DNA of 64,000 nucleotides. Origin: Sinomicrobium pectinilyticum (GTDB lineage Bacteria > Bacteroidota > Bacteroidia > Flavobacteriales > Flavobacteriaceae). Under the pieces are notes generated by a model. That model worked only from the letters and a program-made list of their open reading frames with translations. It did no database searches and was not told the origin of the DNA. The position numbers were made by a program, and so were the translations under genes. The DNA lies in the NCBI RefSeq assembly GCF_003725735.1, contig NZ_RJTM01000011.1:62001-126000 (forward strand), in the 5' to 3' direction. How positions within the stretch are numbered: position 1 is the first letter of the stretch; every line of letters starts with the position of its first letter. Shown piece by piece: positions 43,502-51,528 of the stretch.

Positions 43502-45754
43502 ATGACCCCTTTTATTCGTGCAAAATTGTTACGAATGAATATGTTGTATGGATTTTCGAAAGACGGAAAACTGTTCCGTCCGCAAAGTTTGTTAACCCTG
43601 GCCTTATTGATGGGCTTTGGGTTACAGGCCTGGGCACAGGAAGAAAAAGAGAAGGATTCCGCAATGTCCGAACTGGTGTCACTGGATGAGGTTCTGGTTT
43701 CGGCTGTCAGGGTTACTGCCCAGAGCCCGGTGACTTTCAGTAATCTGAATAAAACGGAAATGGCCCCCCGGAACCTGGGGCAGGATATTCCCGTACTGAT
43801 GAATTATCTGCCTTCGGTAGTGACTACAACCGATGCCGGCGCCGGAGTAGGATACACCGGTATCCGGGTGAGGGGAAGCGATGCTACCAGGGTAAATGTT
43901 ACGATCAACGGTATCCCGTATAACGATTCGGAATCGCATGGGACCTTCTGGGTTAACATGCCGGATTTTGCTTCATCGGTAGAAAATCTGCAATTACAGC
44001 GCGGGGTAGGCACTTCTACCAATGGCGCCGGAGCTTTTGGGGCCAGTCTTAACCTGCTTACGGACGCAGTTTCCGAAGAAGCCAGCGGAGAGATATCGAA
44101 TTCGTACGGAAGTTTTAATACCAGGAAACATACGGTAAAGTTCAGTACGGGGAAATTAAATGACCATTTTGAAATGGCAGGACGTCTCTCCGTAATACGT
44201 TCGGATGGTTATATAGACAGGGCTTCTTCCGATCTTAAGTCCTATTTCCTGCAAGGGGCTTATGTTAGCGACAATACACTTATCAAGGCATTGGTGTTTG
44301 GGGGCCACCAGACCACATACCAGGCGTGGAATGGTGTAGATGCCGAAACCCTGGAGACCAACAGGACATACAACTCCGCAGGGAGATACACAGATGCTCA
44401 GGGGAATATTCGCTTCTACGATAACGAGGTGGACGATTATGCACAGGACCATGCCCAGTTGCACTGGAACCAGAAATTATCAGAAAACTGGAGTACCAAC
44501 CTCGCATTCCATTATACCTATGGAAGGGGGTATTTTGAACAATACCGGGAAGATGATCCGTTTTCCATATACGGACTGGCACCCGTTATTTCCGAGAACG
44601 ATACTGTAAACCGTACGGATCTTATCCGCCGGCGGTGGCTGGATAATGATTTTTACGGAACCACGTTTTCAGCACATTATGAAGAGGATAAAACAGACCT
44701 TATTATCGGAGGGGCGTGGAATAAATACGAAGGAGACCATTTCGGGGAGATTATCTGGGCACGTTATGCTTCTCAGAGCGAGATCCGCGACAGGTATTAC
44801 GACGATACTTCCAGGAAAACGGATTTAAATGTCTTTGCAAAAGCAAATTACCGGCTGGACGAACACTGGAGCCTTTTCGGAGATATGCAGTACAGGACTA
44901 TCCGGTATGAGGCAAACGGAGAAGATACGGGTTTGGTTGACGATTCGTTCAATTTCTTTAACCCGAAGGCAGGTGTGACTTATACCCTTAATCCTTTCCA
45001 CAATTTTTATTTCTCTTATGCCAGGGCAGGACGGGAACCCAACAGGAACGATTATGAAGACGGGAACCCCCGGCCGGAATACCTGAACGATTTCGAACTT
45101 GGATGGCGGTATTTGTCAGGGAAGGTCAAACTCAATGTTAATGCGTATTATATGCGATATAAAGATCAGTTGGTGCTCACCGGCGAACTCAACGATGTAG
45201 GCGCACCGATCCGGGAAAATAGCGGGGACAGTTATCGCCTGGGGCTGGAAGCCGATGCTACCGTTTTCCTGTCCGATAAATGGGTATTAAGGCCAAACGT
45301 AGCCTGGAGTGATAACAGGAATGTCGATTTCGTTTTCCGTCGCGACGGGGAACTTCACGATCTCGGAAATACCAATATTGCATTTTCCCCGAAGATCATC
45401 GCCGGGAACATACTCACTTTTCTACCGGTCGACGATCTGCAGATTTCCTTTCTTTCCAAATATGTCGGAGAGCAGTATATGGGAAATATAGATGCCGAAA
45501 GCTCTAAACTGGATGATTATTTTGTGAATGATTTTAATGTACAGTACGAAATAAAAACCAATACCATCTTTAAATCGATTATTCTGAATGGCCTTGTGAA
45601 CAATATTTTTGACGTCAAATATGAATCCAACGGTTTCTTTTATATCTACGACAGCGATCAGGTTAATCCGGGAAGTATAACCACAGTAGAAGAGGCGGGT
45701 TATTATCCGCAAGCCGGGATCAACTTCCTAGTGGGAGCAACGCTGAAGTTCTAG
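43502..45754 (+). CDS. TonB-dependent receptor, probable thiamin transporter
   Basis: 750 aa. An extended N-terminus precedes the hydrophobic signal LLTLALLMGFGLQAWA. Then come a TonB-box-like VSLDEVLVSAVR, the plug (GVGYTGIRVRGSDATRVNVTINGIPYND) and a 22-strand barrel ending ATLKF. It lacks the SusC-type N-terminal domain. The TPP riboswitch just upstream marks it as an outer-membrane importer of thiamin or a thiamin precursor. It probably feeds the PnuC-type inner membrane transporter encoded at 34.9 kb. Confidence 0.92.
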   Translation: MTPFIRAKLLRMNMLYGFSKDGKLFRPQSLLTLALLMGFGLQAWAQEEKEKDSAMSELVSLDEVLVSAVRVTAQSPVTFSNLNKTEMAPRNLGQDIPVLMNYLPSVVTTTDAGAGVGYTGIRVRGSDATRVNVTINGIPYNDSESHGTFWVNMPDFASSVENLQLQRGVGTSTNGAGAFGASLNLLTDAVSEEASGEISNSYGSFNTRKHTVKFSTGKLNDHFEMAGRLSVIRSDGYIDRASSDLKSYFLQGAYVSDNTLIKALVFGGHQTTYQAWNGVDAETLETNRTYNSAGRYTDAQGNIRFYDNEVDDYAQDHAQLHWNQKLSENWSTNLAFHYTYGRGYFEQYREDDPFSIYGLAPVISENDTVNRTDLIRRRWLDNDFYGTTFSAHYEEDKTDLIIGGAWNKYEGDHFGEIIWARYASQSEIRDRYYDDTSRKTDLNVFAKANYRLDEHWSLFGDMQYRTIRYEANGEDTGLVDDSFNFFNPKAGVTYTLNPFHNFYFSYARAGREPNRNDYEDGNPRPEYLNDFELGWRYLSGKVKLNVNAYYMRYKDQLVLTGELNDVGAPIRENSGDSYRLGLEADATVFLSDKWVLRPNVAWSDNRNVDFVFRRDGELHDLGNTNIAFSPKIIAGNILTFLPVDDLQISFLSKYVGEQYMGNIDAESSKLDDYFVNDFNVQYEIKTNTIFKSIILNGLVNNIFDVKYESNGFFYIYDSDQVNPGSITTVEEAGYYPQAGINFLVGATLKF

Positions 45755-45852
45755 TAATAATATCGAAGGAACAAACGGGCTTTCCGGAACACGTTGTTGC
45801 CGCATCCGAAGGTGTGCGGGCAACATTATAACCATCGGAGCGGAGAGCCTTT

Positions 45853-46302
45853 TTAATTATTGTAGACCCTTATGGTACTGCCGCGTACCTGGGTCTGGTA
45901 GAACAACAGGTCATATGTCCTTTCCTCCGTGTCCGGCCTGTTCAGCATTTGTCCGTTAAACAGGTTGTATTCGTAGTCTTCGCAGGGACATATACAATTG
46001 GTACCTCCTTTTATTTCCATGGTAGAACAATCGTTGGGAGAGTGGTTCGGACAACTGGCTTCCCAGGCGTAGAAACCGCCACCGGTATTTATGACAAAAA
46101 TACCTCTGAGCCCAACGGCTTCATTACCGATGTATACGGAATTTCCGGGGGTATTCAGACTGTTGTACAACGGAAGGTTCAGATTGATGTCAAAGCTGAA
46201 TTCTGTTTCCAGCAGATAGGGGTTCCTTTCCCTCGAATTGTCACTACAGGAACAGATAAACAGTAAAAGAAGAGAAACGGCTACGAATATTTTTGTTTTC
46301 AC
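45853..46302 (-). CDS. Rieske-fold-like lipoprotein with incomplete cluster site
   Basis: 149 aa. Lipoprotein signal LLLFICSC, then a ~115-residue domain. CPNH (first Rieske Cys/His pair) is followed ~20 residues on by CPCEDYEYNLFNGQ. In a working Rieske centre the second motif is C-x2-H; here Glu or Asp occupies the His place. It may bind a different metal or none. The family is common in Flavobacteriaceae and frequently lies near greA. It converges with the TonB receptor gene, 98 bp apart. Function unknown. Confidence 0.75.
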   Translation of the reverse strand: MKTKIFVAVSLLLLFICSCSDNSRERNPYLLETEFSFDINLNLPLYNSLNTPGNSVYIGNEAVGLRGIFVINTGGGFYAWEASCPNHSPNDCSTMEIKGGTNCICPCEDYEYNLFNGQMLNRPDTEERTYDLLFYQTQVRGSTIRVYNN

Positions 46303-46422
46303 GGATGCGGGTTTTAGTCGTTTTTGCTATACGGATGTAAAGGTAAAGAGTTTATGCTATAAAACGTTCCGGCAATCTGAGTATTGTTTGTAGGCACAGA
46401 ATTAAAATTATCTAAAAATTTG

Positions 46423-46430
46423 TATATTTG
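46423..46430 (+). promoter_or_regulatory. greA promoter, -7 box
   Basis: TATATTTG, exact -7 consensus, 48 bp before the greA start; no clear -33. Confidence 0.5.
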
Positions 46431-46433
46431 CTT

Positions 46434-46459
46434 AAATCCTCTCCTGAAGGGGATTTTTT
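46434..46459 (+). promoter_or_regulatory. Terminator-like hairpin in the greA leader
   Basis: AAATCC / GGATTT outer stem, CC/GG inner stem with TGAA loop and a 3-nt bulge, followed by six T (46454-46459), 20 bp before the greA ATG. It starts almost at the predicted transcription start, so it could act as an attenuator or give a very short leader RNA. Confidence 0.45.
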
Positions 46460-46478
46460 GTATTTAAACAATGAAGTT

Positions 46479-46955
46479 ATGAGTAACGTATCTTATTACA
46501 CGGCAGAAGGATTAAAGAAGTTAAGGGACGAGCTGGACCACCTTAAGAGCGTGGAAAGACCCAGGGCATCCCAGGCCATAGCGGATGCGAGAGATAAAGG
46601 GGATTTATCCGAGAATGCAGAATACGATGCCGCAAAAGAGGCACAGGGCCTGCTTGAAATGAAAATCTCTAAAATGGAAGAAGTTCTGGCCAATGCCAGG
46701 CTTATAGACGAATCTCAGCTGGATACTTCCAAGGTATTGGTGTTGTCTACGGTTAAAATCAAGAACCTTAACAACGGTATGGAAATGAAATACACCCTGG
46801 TGGCCGAGAGCGAAGCAGATCTCAAGACCGGGAAAATATCAGTAAGTTCTCCCATAGGGAAAGGGCTTCTGGGGAAAAAGGCCGGAGATATTGCCGAGAT
46901 CCAGGTGCCTAACGGCGTTCTGAAGTTAGAGGTCCTTGAGATTACCAGGGATTAA
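46479..46955 (+). CDS. greA: Transcription elongation factor GreA
   Basis: 158 aa from ATG 46479 (MSNVSYYTAEGLKKL). The N-terminal coiled coil bears the catalytic acidic tip DARDKGDLSENAEYDAAKEAQ, and the C-terminal FKBP-like domain reads ISVSSPIGKGLLGKKAGDIAEIQVPNG. It rescues backtracked RNA polymerase by stimulating transcript cleavage. An ATG at 46471 is out of frame and stops after three codons. The gene has its own promoter and terminator. Confidence 0.97.
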   Translation: MSNVSYYTAEGLKKLRDELDHLKSVERPRASQAIADARDKGDLSENAEYDAAKEAQGLLEMKISKMEEVLANARLIDESQLDTSKVLVLSTVKIKNLNNGMEMKYTLVAESEADLKTGKISVSSPIGKGLLGKKAGDIAEIQVPNGVLKLEVLEITRD

Positions 46956-46974
46956 ACTTTTTCCGAAGAAAAAC

Positions 46975-47010
46975 AAATCCTTTTTTGATGTGTTCAGAAA
47001 AGGATTTTTT
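46975..47010 (+). terminator. Intrinsic terminator after greA
   Basis: AAATCCTTTT / AAAAGGATTT stem and six T. Confidence 0.88.
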
Positions 47011-47132
47011 ATTTTTAGCACATAACGCAACCGGAACATGAACCCCGGTGCAGGTCGTAAATATAGAGAATAACCGATGTTCCGGTCTCCGGGACAGAAC
47101 ATATAAACCGGAATAAAAAGAAAAACTTTACT

Positions 47133-47522
47133 ATGGCAACCCTATTTACCAAGATCATTAACGGGGAAATTCCCTGTTATAAAGTGGCGGAGGATGAAAA
47201 TCATTTTGCTTTCCTGGATATCAACCCGAACGCAAAAGGGCACACCTTATGTATTCCTAAAAAAGAAACAGATAAACTGTTCGACCTCGATGAGGAAGCA
47301 TATACGGGGCTCATGGCATTTTCCAGGAAGGTGGCCCTGGCCCTGGAAAAAGCAGTTTCCTGCAAGCGTGTAGGTGTGGCCGTGGTTGGCCTGGAAGTGC
47401 CCCATGTACATGTGCACCTGATACCCCTTAACGAAATGAAGGAAATGACCTTTCAGCATAAGGTATCCATGGACCGGGAGGAATTTGAAGCAATAGCCTC
47501 AAAGATCAGGGAGCAGTTGTGA
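47133..47522 (+). CDS. HIT-family protein (nucleotide hydrolase/transferase)
   Basis: 129 aa with the histidine triad HVHVHLIPL near residue 90 and the N-terminal TLFTKIINGEIPCYKVAEDE of the Hint branch. These enzymes hydrolyse AMP-linked compounds such as adenosine phosphoramidates. The gene follows greA. Its stop overlaps the 3' end of the convergent gene on the other strand by 17 bp. Confidence 0.95.
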   Translation: MATLFTKIINGEIPCYKVAEDENHFAFLDINPNAKGHTLCIPKKETDKLFDLDEEAYTGLMAFSRKVALALEKAVSCKRVGVAVVGLEVPHVHVHLIPLNEMKEMTFQHKVSMDREEFEAIASKIREQL

Positions 47523-47886
47523 TCTCCTGTCCGTATCCCATGTAGTGGAGTATGGCGAAAATTCCCGCTACGATCACTATCAAAAGCAGAATAAGGATAG
47601 CAGACAACCTGGATAACCGGAAGGATGCCCTGTTAGGGATGACGGTTTTGGTATAATAGTCCATAACCCGCTCTATATCATCTGTCCATTTTACCGGATA
47701 AATGGTCGAATTGCATTTATTGCAACGAAGGGTACTGGAAACTTCGCCGGTAACCTTTTTAAACCATCGGTTTTCTATATGCTTTTGATAAAAAGTAAGC
47801 GTAAGCCCGGAATCCGTATAACATTCGGGGCAGTTATTCGAAAGAGAAGCTTCTCTGATAGGAATAAGTTTTTCACTTGAAGACAT
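47506..47886 (-). CDS. Zinc-ribbon membrane protein of unknown function
   Basis: 126 aa. Two Cys pairs, CPEC (~residue 19) and CNKC (~55), suggest a zinc ribbon in the cytoplasm. One membrane helix follows near the C-terminus (LSAILILLLIVIVAGIFAILHYM). The family is not one I can name. It lies 43 bp downstream of the histidine kinase gene on the same strand, so co-transcription with it is likely. Confidence 0.8.
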   Translation of the reverse strand: MSSSEKLIPIREASLSNNCPECYTDSGLTLTFYQKHIENRWFKKVTGEVSSTLRCNKCNSTIYPVKWTDDIERVMDYYTKTVIPNRASFRLSRLSAILILLLIVIVAGIFAILHYMGYGQEITTAP

Positions 47887-47929
47887 GGCCTGTTAAGTGT
47901 TTGTTATGATTGGATCTTTTTATTTAACG

Positions 47930-49084
47930 TTAAAAAATGACTTTTAGCGTAATTTGCATGGTTGTTCCTTTACCTATATCCGAGTGCAACACTTTTACCT
48001 TCCCTTCATGGTAATCCTCTATGATACGTTGTACCAGGGATAATCCCAGTCCCCATCCTCTTTTTTTTGTGGTGAACCCCGGTGAAAAAATAGATTTGTA
48101 AAGATTTTTCGGGATACCTTTCCCCGTGTCTGTGACCAATAGGTTTACATGCTTTCCCGAATTTTTTATTTCAAGCCGGAGATCTCCTTTGCCTTTCATG
48201 GCATCGATGGCATTCTTTACCAGGTTCTCTATGGTCCAGCTGAATAATTGCGCATTTATTTTGACCATGATGGGGTGATCGGGGGCTATAAACTCAAACG
48301 AAACAAGTTTGGAGCTTCGCTCTTTTAAATAATCAAAAGCACTTTTGGTTTCCTCGACAATATCCAGCGGCGTAAGTACCGGTACAGATCCTATCTTGGA
48401 AAAACGGTCCGTAATGGTCTGTAACCGCGTAATGTCTTTTTCTATTTCGACAATTATAGAGGGGTCCGTATCCTGGGTTTTCAGGATTTCCGCCCATCCT
48501 ACCAGGGAAGATAGTGGTGTACCGATCTGGTGAGCCGTTTCCTTGGCCATTCCCGCCCATAGCCTGTTCTGGTCCGATATTTTTGAGGTCCTGTAGAACA
48601 GTAGGATCACGGCAATAAAAAGCAGAATAATAAGGATAAGGGCTATGGGATAATACTTGAGTTTCGTGAGTACGTCCGAATTTCCGTAGTACAGCGTAGC
48701 GAGCTTCTCGTTTTTATAGCTGATTTCGAGGGGCTCGTTTTCCCTGGCAAATTCCCGTATCTTCCTTTGAATCATTTCCGGGTCCTTGATTACCTTTTCG
48801 CTCATGTTCCCGGGGGTAATGATACCGTTTACATTGACCAGTATCATGGGGGTGCTGGAGTTGTTGGTGAGGACTTTCAGAGGAAGTTCCCCCAGGTCTT
48901 TATCCAGGTCCGAGGTCTGCAAAAGCTCGGCCTGTGCTGCTGCCCATATCTGCATTTTAATACGTTCCTCTTCCTTAAAGCGCTGAAAAAAAGCATAGGT
49001 GTTCCACAAAATGAGGGAAACCACTAATACGGACATACTTATCAGGATCCATTTGGCTATGCTTTTTTGTTTGACGGAGGTCAT
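47930..49084 (-). CDS. Sensor histidine kinase
   Basis: 384 aa. Membrane helix ~12-32, a short periplasmic domain, second helix ~145-165, then HisKA (GMAKETAHQIGTPLSSLVGWAEIL) and HATPase_c (NLVKNAIDAMKGKGDL, DTGKGIPKNLYKSIFSPGFTTKKRGWGLGLSLVQRII). The H-box variant AHQIGTPLSSL belongs to the group common in Bacteroidota. No response regulator is adjacent, so its partner must be elsewhere. Confidence 0.93.
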   Translation of the reverse strand: MTSVKQKSIAKWILISMSVLVVSLILWNTYAFFQRFKEEERIKMQIWAAAQAELLQTSDLDKDLGELPLKVLTNNSSTPMILVNVNGIITPGNMSEKVIKDPEMIQRKIREFARENEPLEISYKNEKLATLYYGNSDVLTKLKYYPIALILIILLFIAVILLFYRTSKISDQNRLWAGMAKETAHQIGTPLSSLVGWAEILKTQDTDPSIIVEIEKDITRLQTITDRFSKIGSVPVLTPLDIVEETKSAFDYLKERSSKLVSFEFIAPDHPIMVKINAQLFSWTIENLVKNAIDAMKGKGDLRLEIKNSGKHVNLLVTDTGKGIPKNLYKSIFSPGFTTKKRGWGLGLSLVQRIIEDYHEGKVKVLHSDIGKGTTMQITLKVIF

Positions 49085-49201
49085 GGGCTATTCGGATAAC
49101 TTCAATAAATATAAAGTAAAAGCCGCAAATTTATTGTTTATGTGGTATAAAGATTTTATATATCTGTAGGTTTAATTACTTTTGTTTTTATAAAACGAGG
49201 T

Positions 49202-50110
49202 ATGTATTCCATAGAGCCCAAAGATGTTCCCACAGCAAAATTTCACGGATTGCTACTTGGTGCGGTGGCTCCCAGGCCTATAGCGTTTGCCAGTACCGTA
49301 GATGCGGAAGGGAACCCTAATTTGTCGCCTTTCAGTTTTTTTAACGTATTCGGCTCCAATCCGCCGGTCCTCATTTTTTCCCCGAGCAGGAGGGTGCGGG
49401 ACAATACCACCAAACACACCCTGAAAAATGCCAGGGCTACGGAAGAAGTGGTGATCAATGTGGTGAATTATGACATAGTGCAGCAGGCTTCATTGTCCAG
49501 TACCGAATATCCGGAAGGCGTCAATGAATTTGTAAAAGCCGGGCTTACGATGCTTCCTTCCGATATGGTAAAGCCGTTCCGGGTCGCCGAATCTCCCGTA
49601 CAGTTTGAGTGCAGGGTAAAAGAGGTGGTAGAGCTCGGTAAAGAAGGAGGAGCCGGAAACCTTATTATATGCGAAGTGCTGAAAATGCATGTCCATGAAG
49701 CAGTGATGGACGAGGACGGGCAGATAGACCAGTATAAAATTGACCTGGTGGCAAGAGCGGGAGGAAATTATTATTCGAGGGCCAGGGATGGTTTTTTTGA
49801 AATACCCAAACCTCTGGCGACCCTGGGTATCGGAATAGACCAGGTCCCGGAAATGATCCGGAAAAGCAGGGTGCTTACCGGTAATGACCTCGGGATGCTG
49901 GGAAATGTTGAGCAACTGCCTTCAACAGAAGAGATAGAGGATTTTGTGAAGGGTTCCGTGGAGATAAAAGGATTGTTGAGCTCGGATGATGAGGATAAGA
50001 TCCACAAAAAAGCGCAGGAATATTTGAGAGAAAATGACGTTCAGTCGGCCTGGAAGCTTTTGCTGGCCGAGCGGCGGGAAAATATAGAACATCACGTTCA
50101 TGAAAAGTAA
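49202..50110 (+). CDS. Flavin reductase-like domain protein
   Basis: 302 aa. The N-terminal ~200 residues are an FMN-binding split barrel of the flavin reductase/DIM6-NTAB family (LLGAVAPRPIAFASTVDAEGNPNLSPFSFFNVFGSNPPVLIFSP). The C-terminal ~100 residues are helical and not assigned (STEEIEDFVKGSVEIKGLLSSDDEDKIHKKAQEYL). It presumably binds FMN and acts as an NAD(P)H:flavin reductase or flavoprotein oxidoreductase. It is followed 47 bp later by the DUF3127 gene. Confidence 0.87.
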   Translation: MYSIEPKDVPTAKFHGLLLGAVAPRPIAFASTVDAEGNPNLSPFSFFNVFGSNPPVLIFSPSRRVRDNTTKHTLKNARATEEVVINVVNYDIVQQASLSSTEYPEGVNEFVKAGLTMLPSDMVKPFRVAESPVQFECRVKEVVELGKEGGAGNLIICEVLKMHVHEAVMDEDGQIDQYKIDLVARAGGNYYSRARDGFFEIPKPLATLGIGIDQVPEMIRKSRVLTGNDLGMLGNVEQLPSTEEIEDFVKGSVEIKGLLSSDDEDKIHKKAQEYLRENDVQSAWKLLLAERRENIEHHVHEK

Positions 50111-50157
50111 TTAGATACGTAAATACAGGTGAAATAACGATAAAAGAGAGTTTAATT

Positions 50158-50535
50158 ATGGAAGTTCAAGGAAGAATCAAGCTTATTGACGAAACGAAAT
50201 CTTATGGTAGCAACGGGTTCAGGAAGCGTGAGGTAGTTGTAACGACAGAGGAACAATACCCCCAGCATATCCTGGTAGAGTTTGTTCAGGATAAATGTGA
50301 TCTGCTCAATAGTTTCCAGGTGGGCCAACAGGTCAAAATAGGAATTAACCTCAGAGGAAGAGAATGGGTAAACCCACAGGGAGAAACCAGATATTTCAAC
50401 TCTATCCAGGGATGGCGTATAGAAAACGTACAGGCAGAGCAGCCTTCTCCCGGGATGCCTCCGGTACCCCCGGCCGATGCTTTTGAGCCTGCCAATGATT
50501 TTAACGAGGAAGAACACGACGACCTGCCTTTTTAA
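50158..50535 (+). CDS. DUF3127 protein with SSB-like C-terminal tip
   Basis: 125 aa. The first ~85 residues (MEVQGRIKLIDETKSYGSNGFRKREVVV) form a predicted small beta-barrel of the DUF3127 family. A Pro-rich linker and the acidic end EEEHDDLPF follow. That tail closely mimics the DDDIPF tip of single-stranded DNA-binding protein, which docks many repair and replication proteins. A DNA-related OB-fold role is therefore an inference worth testing. Confidence 0.88.
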   Translation: MEVQGRIKLIDETKSYGSNGFRKREVVVTTEEQYPQHILVEFVQDKCDLLNSFQVGQQVKIGINLRGREWVNPQGETRYFNSIQGWRIENVQAEQPSPGMPPVPPADAFEPANDFNEEEHDDLPF

Positions 50536-50566
50536 ACAGGCGTAGCCGCATACAAGAATAATGGTG

Positions 50567-50598
50567 TCCCGGGCTCACAGGCCCGGGATTCGTTTTTT
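50567..50598 (+). terminator. Intrinsic terminator after DUF3127 gene
   Basis: TCCCGGGC / GCCCGGGA 8-bp stem, TCACAG loop, then a T run shortly downstream. Confidence 0.85.
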
Positions 50599-50677
50599 AT
50601 ACGAAGACCCAGGTACGTATGATAAAAAATTACGGGGAAAATACCGTAAGTTGCGAACCTGCAATAGGTGCTTACAA

Positions 50678-50782
50678 AGAAAAAGTCCCGACAGGTTGAA
50701 TCGGGACTTAATGTTGTGGTTTTAGGTTTTGCCTTTGTGACAAACTCAAAAAGCAATGATGAAAAATAAATGCTCACAAAGA
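50678..50782 (-). ncRNA. Small RNA candidate
   Basis: About 105 nt on the reverse strand, between a good promoter (50788-50818) and a terminator hairpin with U tail (50683-50709). Its 5' part can close an 8-bp stem CTTTGTGA / TCACAAAG between forward positions 50733-50740 and 50774-50781, leaving a 33-nt U-rich loop, followed by an unpaired A/C-rich stretch. No plausible ORF. It lies antisense to nothing, in the intergenic region before aat. Confidence 0.5.
50683..50709 (-). terminator. Terminator of the minus-strand RNA candidate
   Basis: Perfect 9-bp stem AAGTCCCGA / TCGGGACTT with a U run only on the reverse strand, so the transcript it serves must come from the right. Confidence 0.75.
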
Positions 50783-50787
50783 CATGA

Positions 50788-50818
50788 CAAATATGAATAA
50801 AAAATTTGTAAAATCAAA
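50788..50818 (-). promoter_or_regulatory. Promoter of the minus-strand RNA candidate
   Basis: On the reverse strand TTTG, a 19-bp spacer and CATATTTG match the Bacteroidota -33/-7 consensus except for C in place of the first T of the -7 box. Confidence 0.5.
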
Positions 50819-50867
50819 AATGTTTTTATTTTTTTAGCGGGTAAAAACATTTTGGAAATATTTTGTT

Positions 50868-51521
50868 ATGTTCTTCTTGGATAAAACGCTGGCTTTTCCT
50901 CCGGTTTCCCGGGCATCCAAGGAAGGTTTCATTGCCATTGGCGGCGACCTTTCTCCAGAACGCCTCATGCTGGCCTACCGGAACGGAATCTTTCCCTGGT
51001 TCGACAAGGACAGTCCCATATTGTGGTGGAGCCCCGATCCGAGGATGGTGCTCTTCCCGGAAGAATTGAAAATATCCAAAAGTATGCGGAAAATACTCGA
51101 CAGGGAGATTTTTACGGTAACCTTTGACCGGGATTTTCGTTCCGTTATCCGGGCATGTGCGGAAATAAAACGAATGGGACAAGACGATACGTGGATAACC
51201 GACGACATGATAGAGGCATATTGTCATTTACATGCCCTGGGGCATGCAAAATCCGTGGAAGTATGGCAGGGAGATACATTGGCAGGGGGACTGTATGGTG
51301 TGGACCTGGGAAATGTATTTTGTGGAGAAAGCATGTTTTCCAGAATAAGTAACGCCTCCAAGGCAGGTTTTATTACCCTGACGGAAAAACTGAAAAAGGA
51401 GAATTATAAGCTGATAGATTGCCAGGTATATACTTCACATCTTGCCAGCCTGGGCGCAAGGGAAATATCGCGGGGTGCTTTTATACGAATATTAAAAGAA
51501 GAAAACGGGCACCATCACTGA
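50868..51521 (+). CDS. aat: Leucyl/phenylalanyl-tRNA-protein transferase
   Basis: 217 aa. It attaches Leu or Phe to N-terminal Arg/Lys of proteins for the N-end rule. Conserved blocks are AYRNGIFPWFDKDSPILWWSPDPRMVLFP and GGLYGVDLGNVFCGESMFSRISNASK. Length and start (MFFLDKTLAFPP) are typical. It converges with tag, 7 bp apart. Confidence 0.96.
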   Translation: MFFLDKTLAFPPVSRASKEGFIAIGGDLSPERLMLAYRNGIFPWFDKDSPILWWSPDPRMVLFPEELKISKSMRKILDREIFTVTFDRDFRSVIRACAEIKRMGQDDTWITDDMIEAYCHLHALGHAKSVEVWQGDTLAGGLYGVDLGNVFCGESMFSRISNASKAGFITLTEKLKKENYKLIDCQVYTSHLASLGAREISRGAFIRILKEENGHHH

Positions 51522-51528
51522 TGCCTTT

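Noticed and set aside
45755-45852. GC-rich hairpin between the convergent TonB receptor and Rieske-like genes
   Set aside because: The stem has a bulge and no clear U tract on either strand, so a terminator is not well supported.
50532-50777. 81-codon minus-strand frame before aat
   Set aside because: It crosses two terminator hairpins and the small RNA candidate; composition is not protein-like.
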